From Fen-1364 sp049515135 (GTDB lineage Bacteria; Spirochaetota; Spirochaetia; SZUA-6; Fen-1364): DNA of 64,000 nt. The position numbers were made by a program, and so were the translations under genes. Shown here one piece after another: positions 42,230 through 50,995 of the stretch. Within the stretch, counting starts at the first letter, position 1. Each line of letters begins with the position of its first letter. The DNA lies in assembly GCA_049515135.1 (NCBI GenBank), contig JBEKUJ010000011.1:62001-126000 (forward strand), in the 5' to 3' direction. Below the pieces are notes generated by a model. It saw nothing but the letters and a program-made list of their open reading frames with translations, did not search any database and was not told the DNA's origin.

Positions 42230-43855
42230 ATGGCATGGACCCAGGCGTATGCTCCCCTTGGAAGCCTCGGCCTATCGGCCCTTGTTGCCGCAGCCCCGCT
42301 TGTCGTCATCTTCGCGCTCCTGGCATCGGGGAAGCTCCCCGGATGGGCATCGGCGCTCGCCGCCCTTGTGGCCGCGCTGGCCCTTGCCGTCGGGCTGTGG
42401 GGCATGCCGATTGTCCCCGCCGCGGCCTCCGCGCTGCTTGGCGTTGCCTTTGCCATCCTTCCCATCCTCTGGATCGTGGTTTCCGCGTTGTGGGTCCACG
42501 AGCTGTGCGTGGCCTCCGGCCAGTTCGACCTGATCCGCTCCACGCTGGCCTCCATCACCTCTGACAGGCGGCTGCAGGCGCTCTTCATTGCATTCGCCTT
42601 CGGGGCGTTTCTGGAGGGAGCGGGAGGATTCGGCACGCCCGTCGCCATCACGGTTGCCATGCTTGTCGGGCTGGGTTTCGAGTCCCGCCCCGCTGCGACC
42701 ATCTGCCTCCTTGCCAACAGCTCCCCGGTCGCGTTCGCTGCCGCGGGGGTACCGGTTGCCGCGGCAGCAGCCGTGAGCGGCATTGACGTGATCCTGCTGG
42801 GGCGGATCATCGGACGGATGGTCACCCCTTTGACCCTCCTTGTTCCGCTGTGGCTGTGCGTGGTGCTCTGCGGCTGGCGCAAGAGCATGGAGGTCCTGCC
42901 GGCCATCCTGGTTGCGGGGGTCCTTTTCGCCGGCACGCAGCTTGTCATCTCGACCTTCAACGGACCGTGGACAGCAGGTATCCTTTCGGCCATCGTGACC
43001 ATGGCAGGGCTGTGGCTTTTCTTTCGAGTTTGGAAGCCGAGAACCACGTGGGACTTCCCCGGCGCTGGCTCCAGACCAACCGAAGCTGCGTCCACGCCGG
43101 GTCTCTCGGTGCTTCGCGCGTGGGCACCCTACCTGCTCATGTCCCTTCTGGTTCTTCTGTGGGCGGCAGGTCCCGTGAGACACGCGCTGCAGCGGCTGGA
43201 CATCTCCTTTGCGTGGCCGCTCCTTGACGGCCGGGTCATGCGCGCGCCGCCCGTGGTCCCCTCCGTGACACCCTACCGGGCCGAGTACTCTTTTGCCGTC
43301 TTCTCGGCTCCCGGCACGGCCATCTTCCTTGCCGGCCTCCTTTCCATGTTCATTCTCCCCGGCATGGGGCTCAGGAAAGGGCTCGCCTGCCTGGGAAAGA
43401 CCCTTTTCAGCCTGTGGAGAACGATGGCCATGGTCTGCCTAGTGCTGGCCACCGCGTATGTCATGAACTTCTCCGGGATGAACTCGTCCCTCGGCCTTGC
43501 GCTGGCAGCAACCGGGGCAGTATTCCCCTTCTTCTCCCCGCTCCTGGGCTGGCTCGGGGTCCTTCTTTCGGGCTCCGACACCTCCTCGAACGCTCTTTTC
43601 GGCTCATTACAGCGGACAACGGCGGAAAACCTCGGGCTGAACCCCGGCCTGACCGTGGCGGCAAATGCAACTGGCGGAGTGGCCGGCAAGATGATCTCCC
43701 CTCAGAGCATCTCAGTAGCCACCGTATCGGCCAGGCTCCCGGGGCAGGAGGGCATGCTCCTCAGGTCCACCATCGCTCACAGCATCGCCATGGCTCTGAT
43801 CGTGAGCGTGATCACTCTCGTCCTGGCCTACCTGCTCCCGGCACTCGCGAAATAG
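42230..43855 (+). CDS. L-lactate permease (LctP family)
   Basis: 541 aa, about 12-14 transmembrane segments. FGAFLEGAGGFGTPVAI near residues 124-140 and the C-terminal SGSDTSSNALFGSLQ, then ANATGGVAGKMISPQS, are the hallmark motifs of the lactate/glycolate permease family. It transports lactate or a similar hydroxy acid with protons. The gene is divergent from glyA with a 263-nt gap holding the glyA leader; no clear Shine-Dalgarno is visible. Confidence 0.93.
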   Translation: MAWTQAYAPLGSLGLSALVAAAPLVVIFALLASGKLPGWASALAALVAALALAVGLWGMPIVPAAASALLGVAFAILPILWIVVSALWVHELCVASGQFDLIRSTLASITSDRRLQALFIAFAFGAFLEGAGGFGTPVAITVAMLVGLGFESRPAATICLLANSSPVAFAAAGVPVAAAAAVSGIDVILLGRIIGRMVTPLTLLVPLWLCVVLCGWRKSMEVLPAILVAGVLFAGTQLVISTFNGPWTAGILSAIVTMAGLWLFFRVWKPRTTWDFPGAGSRPTEAASTPGLSVLRAWAPYLLMSLLVLLWAAGPVRHALQRLDISFAWPLLDGRVMRAPPVVPSVTPYRAEYSFAVFSAPGTAIFLAGLLSMFILPGMGLRKGLACLGKTLFSLWRTMAMVCLVLATAYVMNFSGMNSSLGLALAATGAVFPFFSPLLGWLGVLLSGSDTSSNALFGSLQRTTAENLGLNPGLTVAANATGGVAGKMISPQSISVATVSARLPGQEGMLLRSTIAHSIAMALIVSVITLVLAYLLPALAK

Positions 43856-43876
43856 GATCTAAAACCGTCCTTCGCC

Positions 43877-43905
43877 TTGACTTTCCACGGCATGCGAATT
43901 ATCGT
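43877..43905 (+). promoter_or_regulatory. Candidate promoter of the pentose operon
   Basis: TTGACT (43877-43882) and TATCGT (43900-43905) with 17-nt spacing; the ATG at 43949 follows with an AAAGGAG Shine-Dalgarno. Confidence 0.45.
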
Positions 43906-43948
43906 CTTTGAAACCCGTCGGTACTGAAAACGGAAAAAGGAGCGCTCA

Positions 43949-45511
43949 ATGACCACGCTCGGTGTGCTTGTCGGCAACCGGGGGTTTTTCCCGGCCGAGC
44001 TCTGCGAGCAGGGTAGAAAAGTCATCCTCTCGGTTCTCAAGGACCAGGGGCTGGAATCCGTTGCGCTGGGCCCGAAGGACACGAAGTACGGCTCCGTGGA
44101 ATCATTCTCGGACGCAAAGAAGTGCGCGGAGCTCTTCAAGGCGAACCGGGAGAAGATCGACGGGATACTCGTCACGCTCCCGAACTTTGGCGACGAGCGC
44201 GGCATCGCGGATGCCATCGCGATGTCGGGGCTGGATGTCCCCGTGCTGGTGCACGCGTTCCCTGACGAGCCGGGACGCATGGGAATCGAGCACAGGCGGG
44301 ACAGCTTCTGCGGCAAGATGTCCGCGTGCAACAACCTCAGCCAGCGGGACATCCGCTACTCCCTCACAGCAGAGCATACCGTGGACCCGGAGTCGGAGGC
44401 ATTCCGGCGCGACCTCAGCTGGTTCGCGGGAGTGTGCCGGGTGGTCAAGGGCATGCGGAAGGCCCGTTTCGGCCAGATAGGCGCGCGGCCCGCGGCGTTC
44501 GCAACGGTGCGCTACAGTGAGAAGCTCCTGGAGCGCGCCGGGATTTCCGTGGAGAGCATCGACCTGTCGGAAGTGTTCGGACGCGCCTGGAGCCTGAACG
44601 ACAAGGAATCCTCGGTCCTTTCCAAGCTGGACGAGATACGGAGCTACGTGAAGACCACGCGCATCCCCAGGGAATCGCTTGTCCGCATGGCGAAGTTCGC
44701 AGTTGTCCTAGATCAGCTCATCGCGGAACGCGAGCTGTCCGGAACGGCGGTCCAGTGCTGGACATCGATGCAGGAAAACTTCGGGATCGTGCCCTGCACC
44801 GTGATGAGCATGCTGAGCAACTCGCTCTCACCTGCGGCGTGCGAGACGGATATGAGCGGGCTCCTCGGCATGCACGCCCTGATCCAGGCATCCGGAAAGC
44901 CAAGCGGGATCGCTGATTGGAACAACAACTACTCCGATGATCCCGACAAGTGCGTGCTCTTCCATTGCAGCAATTTCCCCCAGGAGTTCTTCTCCAACAA
45001 GGGGGTCATGGACTACCAGGAGATCATTGCAGGGACGGTGGGCAGGGAGAAAACGTACGGCACCATTGCGGGCCGGCTTGCGCCCACCGACTTCACCTAC
45101 TGCCGGGTCTCCACGGATGATTTCGCGGGCAGGATCCGCGCCTATGTCGGCGAGGGCGAGATCACCAGTGATCCCATCAACACCTTCGGCGGGTACGCGG
45201 TGGCGCGAATCCCCCGGCTGCAGGCCCTCCTGCGCCACATCTGCTCGCGGGGCTTCGAGCATCACGTGGCCGTCAATCCTTCCCGCGTCGCCGCAGCCGT
45301 AGACGAGGCTTTCTCCCGGTACCTGGGATGGGACGTGTACAACCATGACCGGGGGACGGCGGAAGCCGGCCCGGAACGGCCGGCGCGGGAACGCAGGGCA
45401 CTGGAGCGCGGCCGCCCGCGGGAAGAAAGCCGCGAAGAGAGACCCGCCGGCCGGGCCCGGCCCAGGGCGGGAAAGAGGGTCGACAGAGCGTCCAAAGGGG
45501 GAAAGGCATGA
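43949..45511 (+). CDS. L-fucose/L-arabinose isomerase-family protein with charged C-terminal tail
   Basis: 520 aa sugar isomerase-like protein (COG2407 type). GVLVGNRGFFP at the start, GILVTLPNFGDE and VQCWTSMQENFGIVPC in the middle, and DWNNNY plus CSNFPQEFF in the C-terminal domain are typical. It heads an operon with ribulokinase and ribulose-5-phosphate 4-epimerase, where an arabinose isomerase (AraA) would be expected, so it is probably the ketose-forming isomerase of this pathway. The last about 65 residues form a low-complexity Arg/Glu/Pro/Ala tail not expected in the family. The stop overlaps the kinase start by 4 bp. Confidence 0.85.
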   Translation: MTTLGVLVGNRGFFPAELCEQGRKVILSVLKDQGLESVALGPKDTKYGSVESFSDAKKCAELFKANREKIDGILVTLPNFGDERGIADAIAMSGLDVPVLVHAFPDEPGRMGIEHRRDSFCGKMSACNNLSQRDIRYSLTAEHTVDPESEAFRRDLSWFAGVCRVVKGMRKARFGQIGARPAAFATVRYSEKLLERAGISVESIDLSEVFGRAWSLNDKESSVLSKLDEIRSYVKTTRIPRESLVRMAKFAVVLDQLIAERELSGTAVQCWTSMQENFGIVPCTVMSMLSNSLSPAACETDMSGLLGMHALIQASGKPSGIADWNNNYSDDPDKCVLFHCSNFPQEFFSNKGVMDYQEIIAGTVGREKTYGTIAGRLAPTDFTYCRVSTDDFAGRIRAYVGEGEITSDPINTFGGYAVARIPRLQALLRHICSRGFEHHVAVNPSRVAAAVDEAFSRYLGWDVYNHDRGTAEAGPERPARERRALERGRPREESREERPAGRARPRAGKRVDRASKGGKA

Positions 45512-47202
45512 TGTCTGAGAAGCTCATCATCGGAATGGACTTCGGAACGGATTCCGTCCGCGCAATGATCATCGATGCGGAGAAAGGCACAGAGCTTGCC
45601 AACGAGGTGGCGTGGTACAAGCGATGGGCTGCGGGGAAATACTGCGATCCTGCAAGGAACATGTTCCGCCAGCATCCCCTGGACTACATCGAGGGGATGG
45701 AGCAATCCGTCAAGGGAGCTCTGGCGAAAGTAGGGAAAAAGGCGGGCGCCCGCGTCGTCGGTATCGGGGTGGACACCACGGGATCCACGCCGTGCGCCGT
45801 CGACAGCCAGGGATCGCCCCTTGCCCTGACAAAGGGCTTCGAAGAGAATCCCAACGCAATGTTCGTTCTGTGGAAGGACCACACGGCGGTCAGGGAGGCA
45901 GAGCACATCAATACGGTGGCCCGAACCTGGGGGGGAACGGACTTCACCAAGTACGAGGGCGGGGTCTACTCCTCCGAATGGTTCTGGTCCAAGATCCTCC
46001 ATGTCATGAGGGAGGACAGGAAAGTCCGCGCCGCCGCTTTCTCCTGGGTGGAGCACTGCGACTGGATGACGGCCCTTCTGACGGGGACCACGGACCCCCT
46101 TGCCATGAAGCGCAGCAGGTGCGCCGCCGGACACAAGGCCATGTGGCACCCCGAATGGCGCGGTCTGCCTCCCGAGGAGTTCCTTGTCAAGCTCGACCCC
46201 GTTCTCAAGGGCCTGCGAGCCCGTCTGTTCACAGAAACGTGGACTTCCGACGTGAAGGCCGGCGGTCTCACCGATGAATGGGCGCGGCGGCTGGGGCTGA
46301 ATCCCGGCACGGCGGTCGCCGTCGGGGCTTTCGATGCGCACATGGGAGGGGTGGGAGGACAGATCACCGGCCGCACCCTGGTGAAGATCATGGGAACCTC
46401 GACCTGCGACATGATGGTGGCGCCCACCAAGGCCATTGGCGCCAAGACAGTGCCGGGCATCTGCGGGCAGGTCGACGGGTCCATCATTCCTGGAATGATA
46501 GGGCTGGAAGCCGGCCAGTCCGCTTTCGGGGACGTATATGCATGGTTCAAGGACATTCTCGCCTGGCCGCTCACCGCAGTTGGGCCGGTGTCCGGCAAGG
46601 GGGCCCGGGGCGCCGCGGGCGCGGCCGGCGCGAAACTGAGGGAAGAGATCGAGGACAAGCTCCTGGACCGGCTGGCGGAGGAAGCAGAGAAGGTGGACCC
46701 GGCGGAGTCAACGCTTGTTGCCCTGGACTGGCTCAACGGCAGGAGGACGCCTTTCGCGGACCAGACTCTGAAGGGCGCGATTGTCGGCCTCACGCTGGGA
46801 ACAACTGCGCCCAAGATCTTCCGAGCGCTCGTGGAGGCCACGGCTTTCGGCTCCCGGGCCATCGTGGAGCAGTTCCGCAAAGAAGGGGTGCCCATCGATG
46901 CCGTCATTGCTCTTGGCGGCATCTCCCGCAAGAGCCCTTTCGTGATGCAGGTGACGGCAGATGTGCTGGGGATGCCCATCAAGGTGGCTGCCTCGGACCA
47001 GACCGTGGCCCTGGGGGCGGGAATGTTCGCCGCGGTTGCCGCGGGGGTTTACAGGAACGTTTCCGATGCGCAGAAGAAGATGGGAAGCGGCTTCGACAAG
47101 ACCTTTGTCCCTGACAGAAGGAAGGTCGACGTTTATACAAGGCTCTACAAGAAGTATGCGAGCCTTGGAGAAAGCCTGCAGGGACTGCTCAGGACGCTAT
47201 GA
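45508..47202 (+). CDS. araB: Ribulokinase (FGGY kinase)
   Basis: 564 aa. The N-terminal phosphate-binding motif is IIGMDFGTDSVRAMI (residues 7-21), followed by VGIGVDTTGSTP with the catalytic Asp. The ATP-binding part includes KIMGTSTCDMM, GLEAGQSAFGD, LDWLNGRRTPFAD and the C-terminal LGGISRKSPFVMQ. Length and the GxFDAHMG segment fit ribulokinases. It should phosphorylate the ketose made by the upstream isomerase. Coupled by 4-bp overlaps to both neighbours. An AAAGGGGG Shine-Dalgarno lies in the end of the isomerase gene. Confidence 0.92.
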   Translation: MMSEKLIIGMDFGTDSVRAMIIDAEKGTELANEVAWYKRWAAGKYCDPARNMFRQHPLDYIEGMEQSVKGALAKVGKKAGARVVGIGVDTTGSTPCAVDSQGSPLALTKGFEENPNAMFVLWKDHTAVREAEHINTVARTWGGTDFTKYEGGVYSSEWFWSKILHVMREDRKVRAAAFSWVEHCDWMTALLTGTTDPLAMKRSRCAAGHKAMWHPEWRGLPPEEFLVKLDPVLKGLRARLFTETWTSDVKAGGLTDEWARRLGLNPGTAVAVGAFDAHMGGVGGQITGRTLVKIMGTSTCDMMVAPTKAIGAKTVPGICGQVDGSIIPGMIGLEAGQSAFGDVYAWFKDILAWPLTAVGPVSGKGARGAAGAAGAKLREEIEDKLLDRLAEEAEKVDPAESTLVALDWLNGRRTPFADQTLKGAIVGLTLGTTAPKIFRALVEATAFGSRAIVEQFRKEGVPIDAVIALGGISRKSPFVMQVTADVLGMPIKVAASDQTVALGAGMFAAVAAGVYRNVSDAQKKMGSGFDKTFVPDRRKVDVYTRLYKKYASLGESLQGLLRTL

Positions 47203-47918
47203 AGGGAATGAAAGCAGCGAATCAACGGGGTGTCAGAAGGCTGCGCGAAGCGGTCTGCAAGGCCAACCTCGAGCTGGTGGAAAAAGGGCTCGTTGTCTCG
47301 ACGTTCGGCAATGTGTCGGGAATAGATCGAGCCCTGGGACTCATTGCCATCAAGCCGAGTGGTGTGGAGTACGACGACCTCTCGCCGTCGAACATGGTCC
47401 TGCTGGATCTGGACGGCAGGCGGGTTGCAGGAGACCTCAACCCTTCCTCCGACACGAAAACCCACGTCCTGCTCTACAGGAGGTTCCCCGAGATCGGCGG
47501 CGTGGTCCACACGCACTCGCTCCACGCAACCGCATGGGCGCAGGCGCGCCTGCCCCTGCCATGTCTCGGCACGACGCATGCGGACTACTTCCACGGGCCT
47601 GTTCCGTGCACCGCTGTCATCACCGACGCCCAGATTGCGCTGGACTACGAGGAGCAGACTGCGGTTCAGATACTAGATGCGTTCACGCGAATCGACTATC
47701 GGGAGATGCCGGCAGTGCTCGTGGCCTCACACGGACCGTTCACCTGGGGAAAGAGCCCGGCAGAGGCCGTGTATCACGCGTTCATCCTGGAATACGTGGC
47801 TCATATGAACGCGATCTCTGTCTCGGTGAACCCGCGGATCCGAGGCGTCAAGCAGACGCTCCTGGACAAGCATTTCCTGAGAAAGCACGGCAAAGAAGCC
47901 TACTACGGGCAGAAATAG
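47199..47918 (+). CDS. araD: L-ribulose-5-phosphate 4-epimerase
   Basis: 239 aa class II aldolase-fold, zinc-dependent enzyme yielding D-xylulose-5-phosphate. Metal-binding His residues are in GGVVHTHSLHA and LVASHGPFTWG; STFGNVSG near residue 35 and TTHADYFHG complete the AraD-like pattern. As the third gene of the operon, overlapping the kinase by 4 bp, it finishes a short pentose pathway feeding the pentose phosphate cycle (transaldolase at 33 kb). The stop codon touches repeat copy 3. Confidence 0.93.
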   Translation: MKGMKAANQRGVRRLREAVCKANLELVEKGLVVSTFGNVSGIDRALGLIAIKPSGVEYDDLSPSNMVLLDLDGRRVAGDLNPSSDTKTHVLLYRRFPEIGGVVHTHSLHATAWAQARLPLPCLGTTHADYFHGPVPCTAVITDAQIALDYEEQTAVQILDAFTRIDYREMPAVLVASHGPFTWGKSPAEAVYHAFILEYVAHMNAISVSVNPRIRGVKQTLLDKHFLRKHGKEAYYGQK

Positions 47919-47963
47919 CGCGATACGGCGTACTCGTCGAACGGGTACTCCCGTACTCCGCGC
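47918..47963. repeat. Double-hairpin intergenic repeat, copy 3
   Basis: Outer arms GCGCGATA and TACTCCGCGC enclose hairpins CGGCG-TACT-CGTCG (one G-T pair) and CGGG-TACT-CCCG with AA between. Begins at the last base of the araD stop codon and lies before the convergent sugar-binding protein gene; see copies at 6906 and 32964. Confidence 0.75.
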
Positions 47964-47991
47964 GAGGGGGCCCCAGCAGGTCTTGGTCGCC

Positions 47992-49242
47992 CTATTTCCC
48001 CAGGCGGGTCTGGTCTGCAATCGCCTGCGCAGCGTTTGCTGCCGCCACGGGGTCCCGCGTCGCGACGAATATCCCAATGACGTCGGCGAACTGACTCACA
48101 AAGGACTGCGGGGCGGCAACCCCGTGAGCCATGCTTCCCACGATCCTGCTCTCTCTCCAGTCCTTGATTGCCGAGCGGAAATACGCGTCGTATTTCTGCG
48201 CGTCGGAGTCCCGGCGAGGTGAGATTGAGCCGTTCGCCGGATTGAAGAGGTCCTGGGCCTCTTTTGAGCCCAGCATCATGAACCACTTGAAAGCGGAAGC
48301 CTTGTCCTTGAAGCCGCGCGGGAGGCAGAACGAATCAGTCCTCGCAATGAATATCCCGTTCGTGCCGGGCGCGGGCACCCAGCCGAAGCCTTCCCCGGGG
48401 GCGAGATTGAGCGTCGAAGCAAGGTAGCTCTCAGCCCAGTCTCCCATGTACGTGAAGGCTGATTCGCCCTTGACGACCCTGTCCATTGCCTGCTGCCAGG
48501 TGAGATCGGCGCCGTCAGTGTTGGCGAACTCGAGGGCCTTCCCGAAATTGTCCCACACCCGCACAACCCTGGGTTCCGTGAACCTCAGCCTCCCCGTCCA
48601 CAGGGCTGACCAGTCGTCGGGACCCAGGGTGGCAACGGCAATCGACTCCCAGAGATGGACCAGTGTAGAGGTGTTTCCAACGGCAATCGGCGCAGTGACC
48701 CCGGAGTCCTTCAGCTTCCGGCACTCGGCGAGGAGCCCCTCCATGGTCCGCGGCGGGTCCACCCCCCATCCGGAAAGCCGCGCAGGGATGTACCACAGGA
48801 CATTGCTGCGATTGACCGCCAGGGGCACGCTCCAGGTGCCTGTCTTCGTTGACAGGAGGGCAATGAGGTCACGGGGAAAAATCGCGCCCCACCCCTGCGT
48901 CTTGTAGAAGCCCGAGAGGTCCTCCAGGCGGTTCGCGATCACCCAGGTGTCAATGAGGTCCTGGCCGCCGCGCGCCTGAAACGTGTCAGGCGGGTCCCCG
49001 ACCAGCATCCGCGTCCTGAAGACGGCTCGGGCGTCGGCTTCCGGCCCCAGGGTGGCGGTCACATTGGTCACCGCAACGTCGGGATACAGCGAATTGTACT
49101 TCTGCACCAGAGCCTGCAGACCGGCGCCACTGTCACCGGTCCACCAGGAGAACATTTCCAGCTTCTCCTGCGCCGACGCAGCGGCCGCGGCCAGAAGCGT
49201 CACGCAGGCGGCAAGTCCCATCGCGAGTGCCTTGCGGCTCAT
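47992..49242 (-). CDS. Sugar ABC transporter substrate-binding protein
   Basis: 416 aa from the ATG at 49242 (Shine-Dalgarno GGGAGGG), with a signal peptide (residues about 1-24, ending ASAQ). SWWTGDSGAGLQAL near residue 32 and SALWTGRLRFTEP are like glucose/mannose-type family 1 binding proteins (Thermus/Thermotoga relatives). It stands alone; its permease genes are not in the window. The convergent pentose operon suggests, but does not prove, that it handles a related sugar. Divergent promoters lie between it and the next gene. Confidence 0.88.
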   Translation of the reverse strand: MSRKALAMGLAACVTLLAAAAASAQEKLEMFSWWTGDSGAGLQALVQKYNSLYPDVAVTNVTATLGPEADARAVFRTRMLVGDPPDTFQARGGQDLIDTWVIANRLEDLSGFYKTQGWGAIFPRDLIALLSTKTGTWSVPLAVNRSNVLWYIPARLSGWGVDPPRTMEGLLAECRKLKDSGVTAPIAVGNTSTLVHLWESIAVATLGPDDWSALWTGRLRFTEPRVVRVWDNFGKALEFANTDGADLTWQQAMDRVVKGESAFTYMGDWAESYLASTLNLAPGEGFGWVPAPGTNGIFIARTDSFCLPRGFKDKASAFKWFMMLGSKEAQDLFNPANGSISPRRDSDAQKYDAYFRSAIKDWRESRIVGSMAHGVAAPQSFVSQFADVIGIFVATRDPVAAANAAQAIADQTRLGK

Positions 49243-49275
49243 TCGATTCCCTCCCTCGTCAACGCGATCACCCAA

Positions 49276-49304
49276 TGATTATCAGCGCATGGGTCCGCCG
49301 TCAA
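49276..49304 (-). promoter_or_regulatory. Candidate promoter of the sugar-binding protein gene
   Basis: Minus-strand TTGACG (49299-49304) and TAATCA (49276-49281), spacer 17 nt, 33 nt ahead of the ATG. Confidence 0.4.
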
Positions 49305-49323
49305 TTGAGAAGGCTTCGCCTGA

Positions 49324-49352
49324 TTGACGGCAGGAACCGGCGGCACTATTGT
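49324..49352 (+). promoter_or_regulatory. Candidate promoter of the 49.4 kb gene
   Basis: TTGACG (49324-49329) and TATTGT (49347-49352) are 17 nt apart; the ATG at 49373 follows after 20 nt with a purine-rich AAGGGGG. The two divergent promoters are 19 nt apart, so one regulator could act on both. Confidence 0.5.
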
Positions 49353-49372
49353 GTGGACAGAAGGGGGCGGTG

Positions 49373-49843
49373 ATGCAGTTGTGGGGGACCAGGCGGCAGG
49401 AGGAGACCCCGGCCGAGTTCTGGCGAAAGACCGGGGAAAGGAGAGGCGGCGAGATCGGGCTCTTCACCTTCGCCACGCTCCTGGGACGCTCCGGTGACGG
49501 CCCGCTGGGGCTGCCCGGGCTGCTGTACACGGTCGGAGACACTATCTGGTTCGAGGATTTCGAAAGGGACAACTGGCTCTCGAAAATACTGGGCTCCCGG
49601 CAGAAGTACGAGAAGACGGAGCTCAGCTTCGACAGGCTGGAGGTGACTTTCAGCAGGGTCGTCTCACGGGGTGCCGCATACCGCTGCATTGGCGGCGGAG
49701 TGGCCTCCGATGCCCTTCATACAATGTCGGCATTTGCCAGGCTCTTTGCCGCCCATGCGCTCCAGGTGGGCCTGCGGGATTCCTCCTCTGTGTTCCTTGA
49801 GATCATGAGGGAAGGCGAATTCCAGCAATTCCTGGGGAAGTAA
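49373..49843 (+). CDS. Conserved-looking small soluble protein, function unknown
   Basis: 156 aa from the ATG at 49373, supported by a promoter and Shine-Dalgarno. No signal peptide or membrane segment. Composition is mixed alpha/beta with TVGDTIWFEDFERDNW and RQKYEKTELSFDR in the middle. I do not recognise a domain. It is isolated between a sugar-binding protein gene (divergent) and the convergent vWA gene. Confidence 0.65.
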   Translation: MQLWGTRRQEETPAEFWRKTGERRGGEIGLFTFATLLGRSGDGPLGLPGLLYTVGDTIWFEDFERDNWLSKILGSRQKYEKTELSFDRLEVTFSRVVSRGAAYRCIGGGVASDALHTMSAFARLFAAHALQVGLRDSSSVFLEIMREGEFQQFLGK

Positions 49844-49879
49844 GACGCGGAGGCGCATCAGCGCCCCCGCTTCGACGAC

Positions 49880-50983
49880 CTACCGCACCCGTTCAGCCTG
49901 CGCAGAGATGATCTGCGACACTTTCGTGTCGAAAGCGTCCCCGCGCCCTTCGGCCGCCAGCCGAGCGCGCTCCTTTTCGATGTAGCCGGAGCGCTTCGTC
50001 GAGAGATCGGTCAGCTTCGCATTCAGCGTATCGCGCTTTGCCTGCTGGGCGGTCACGTATACCTTCCTCTCGGACGGAGTCATGCCCTGCAGCTCGACAG
50101 GGAGCTCCTTGAGCGAAATGCGCCCCATGTCCACGGTCCCCTCCCGGAGGTCCTCCACGAGGTCTCCTTTCCCCTGGATGGCCTTGCCGCCGCTGGCAAG
50201 GTTGTACGCCGCCCTGTCAGCTGCCACGGAGGATGGCGCGCCGGCTGCCTTCGCAACCTTTCCTCGCGACGCTTCCTGCCTCTCCGCGTCCCCATAAGGG
50301 ATGATGGTGGAGCCGATCTCCGCGCTGGTCCTGGCGATCTCATCATCAAAAGGCGTCGTCATGGCCGTCATGTTGCCTGATTGAGCCAGCGCCACGAAGG
50401 AGCCGTCTGCGAGCCGGGAGATCTCTTTCCACACGACGGCGGTTTCCGCCACATCGCCGCATTGCACGGTGTCGATGATGATGCCGCGCCTCACCGCCTC
50501 TCTGGCGGTGACGGGATACTTCACATCGTCGGGGTAGTCCATGTGGGGAGGATAGTCTCCCACCAGGAAGACGATCTTCAGCACCTTCGGGCCGTTCGTC
50601 CAGCTGAGGTCCGTGACGGCCTCGTGCAGGGCCTGGTTGACGCTCTCCGGGTCGTCCCCCCCACCGTCCGCGGTGATCGACTGGAGGTTTTTGTAGACGG
50701 AATCGATATCGTCGGTCAGATCGAACCGCCGGGTGACGTACTCATCCCCTTTGTCGCGGTACGTCACAAGCCCGATCCGCACCTCGGGGGTTGGCTTGCG
50801 CCCGATGACGTCGTTTGCAATCGACCATATCTTTTCCTTTGCCCCTTCGATCAGACCTCCCATCGAGCCCGTGGAGTCCAGCACGAACGCAACTTCAACT
50901 CGCGGCTTTTCAGCAGCGAACCCCGCGGCGGCCGACGCAAGGGCGGCGGCCGAAAGGACGATCAGACACATGATCCTTCTCAT
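49880..50983 (-). CDS. Exported von Willebrand A-domain protein
   Basis: 367 aa. Signal peptide (about residues 1-23, ending GFAAEKP), then one vWA domain (about 27-220) with an intact metal-ion site: DSTGSMGG (DxSxS-like, with Thr), a central Thr and Asp in GLVTYRDKGDEY and later GGGDDPE. The C-terminal 120 residues are helical and charged, resembling a coiled coil. It follows the VIT/vWA gene by 12 nt and is likely cotranscribed, so both may act together in the periplasm or at the surface. Confidence 0.85.
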   Translation of the reverse strand: MRRIMCLIVLSAAALASAAAGFAAEKPRVEVAFVLDSTGSMGGLIEGAKEKIWSIANDVIGRKPTPEVRIGLVTYRDKGDEYVTRRFDLTDDIDSVYKNLQSITADGGGDDPESVNQALHEAVTDLSWTNGPKVLKIVFLVGDYPPHMDYPDDVKYPVTAREAVRRGIIIDTVQCGDVAETAVVWKEISRLADGSFVALAQSGNMTAMTTPFDDEIARTSAEIGSTIIPYGDAERQEASRGKVAKAAGAPSSVAADRAAYNLASGGKAIQGKGDLVEDLREGTVDMGRISLKELPVELQGMTPSERKVYVTAQQAKRDTLNAKLTDLSTKRSGYIEKERARLAAEGRGDAFDTKVSQIISAQAERVR

Positions 50984-50995
50984 CTTCTCATCTCC

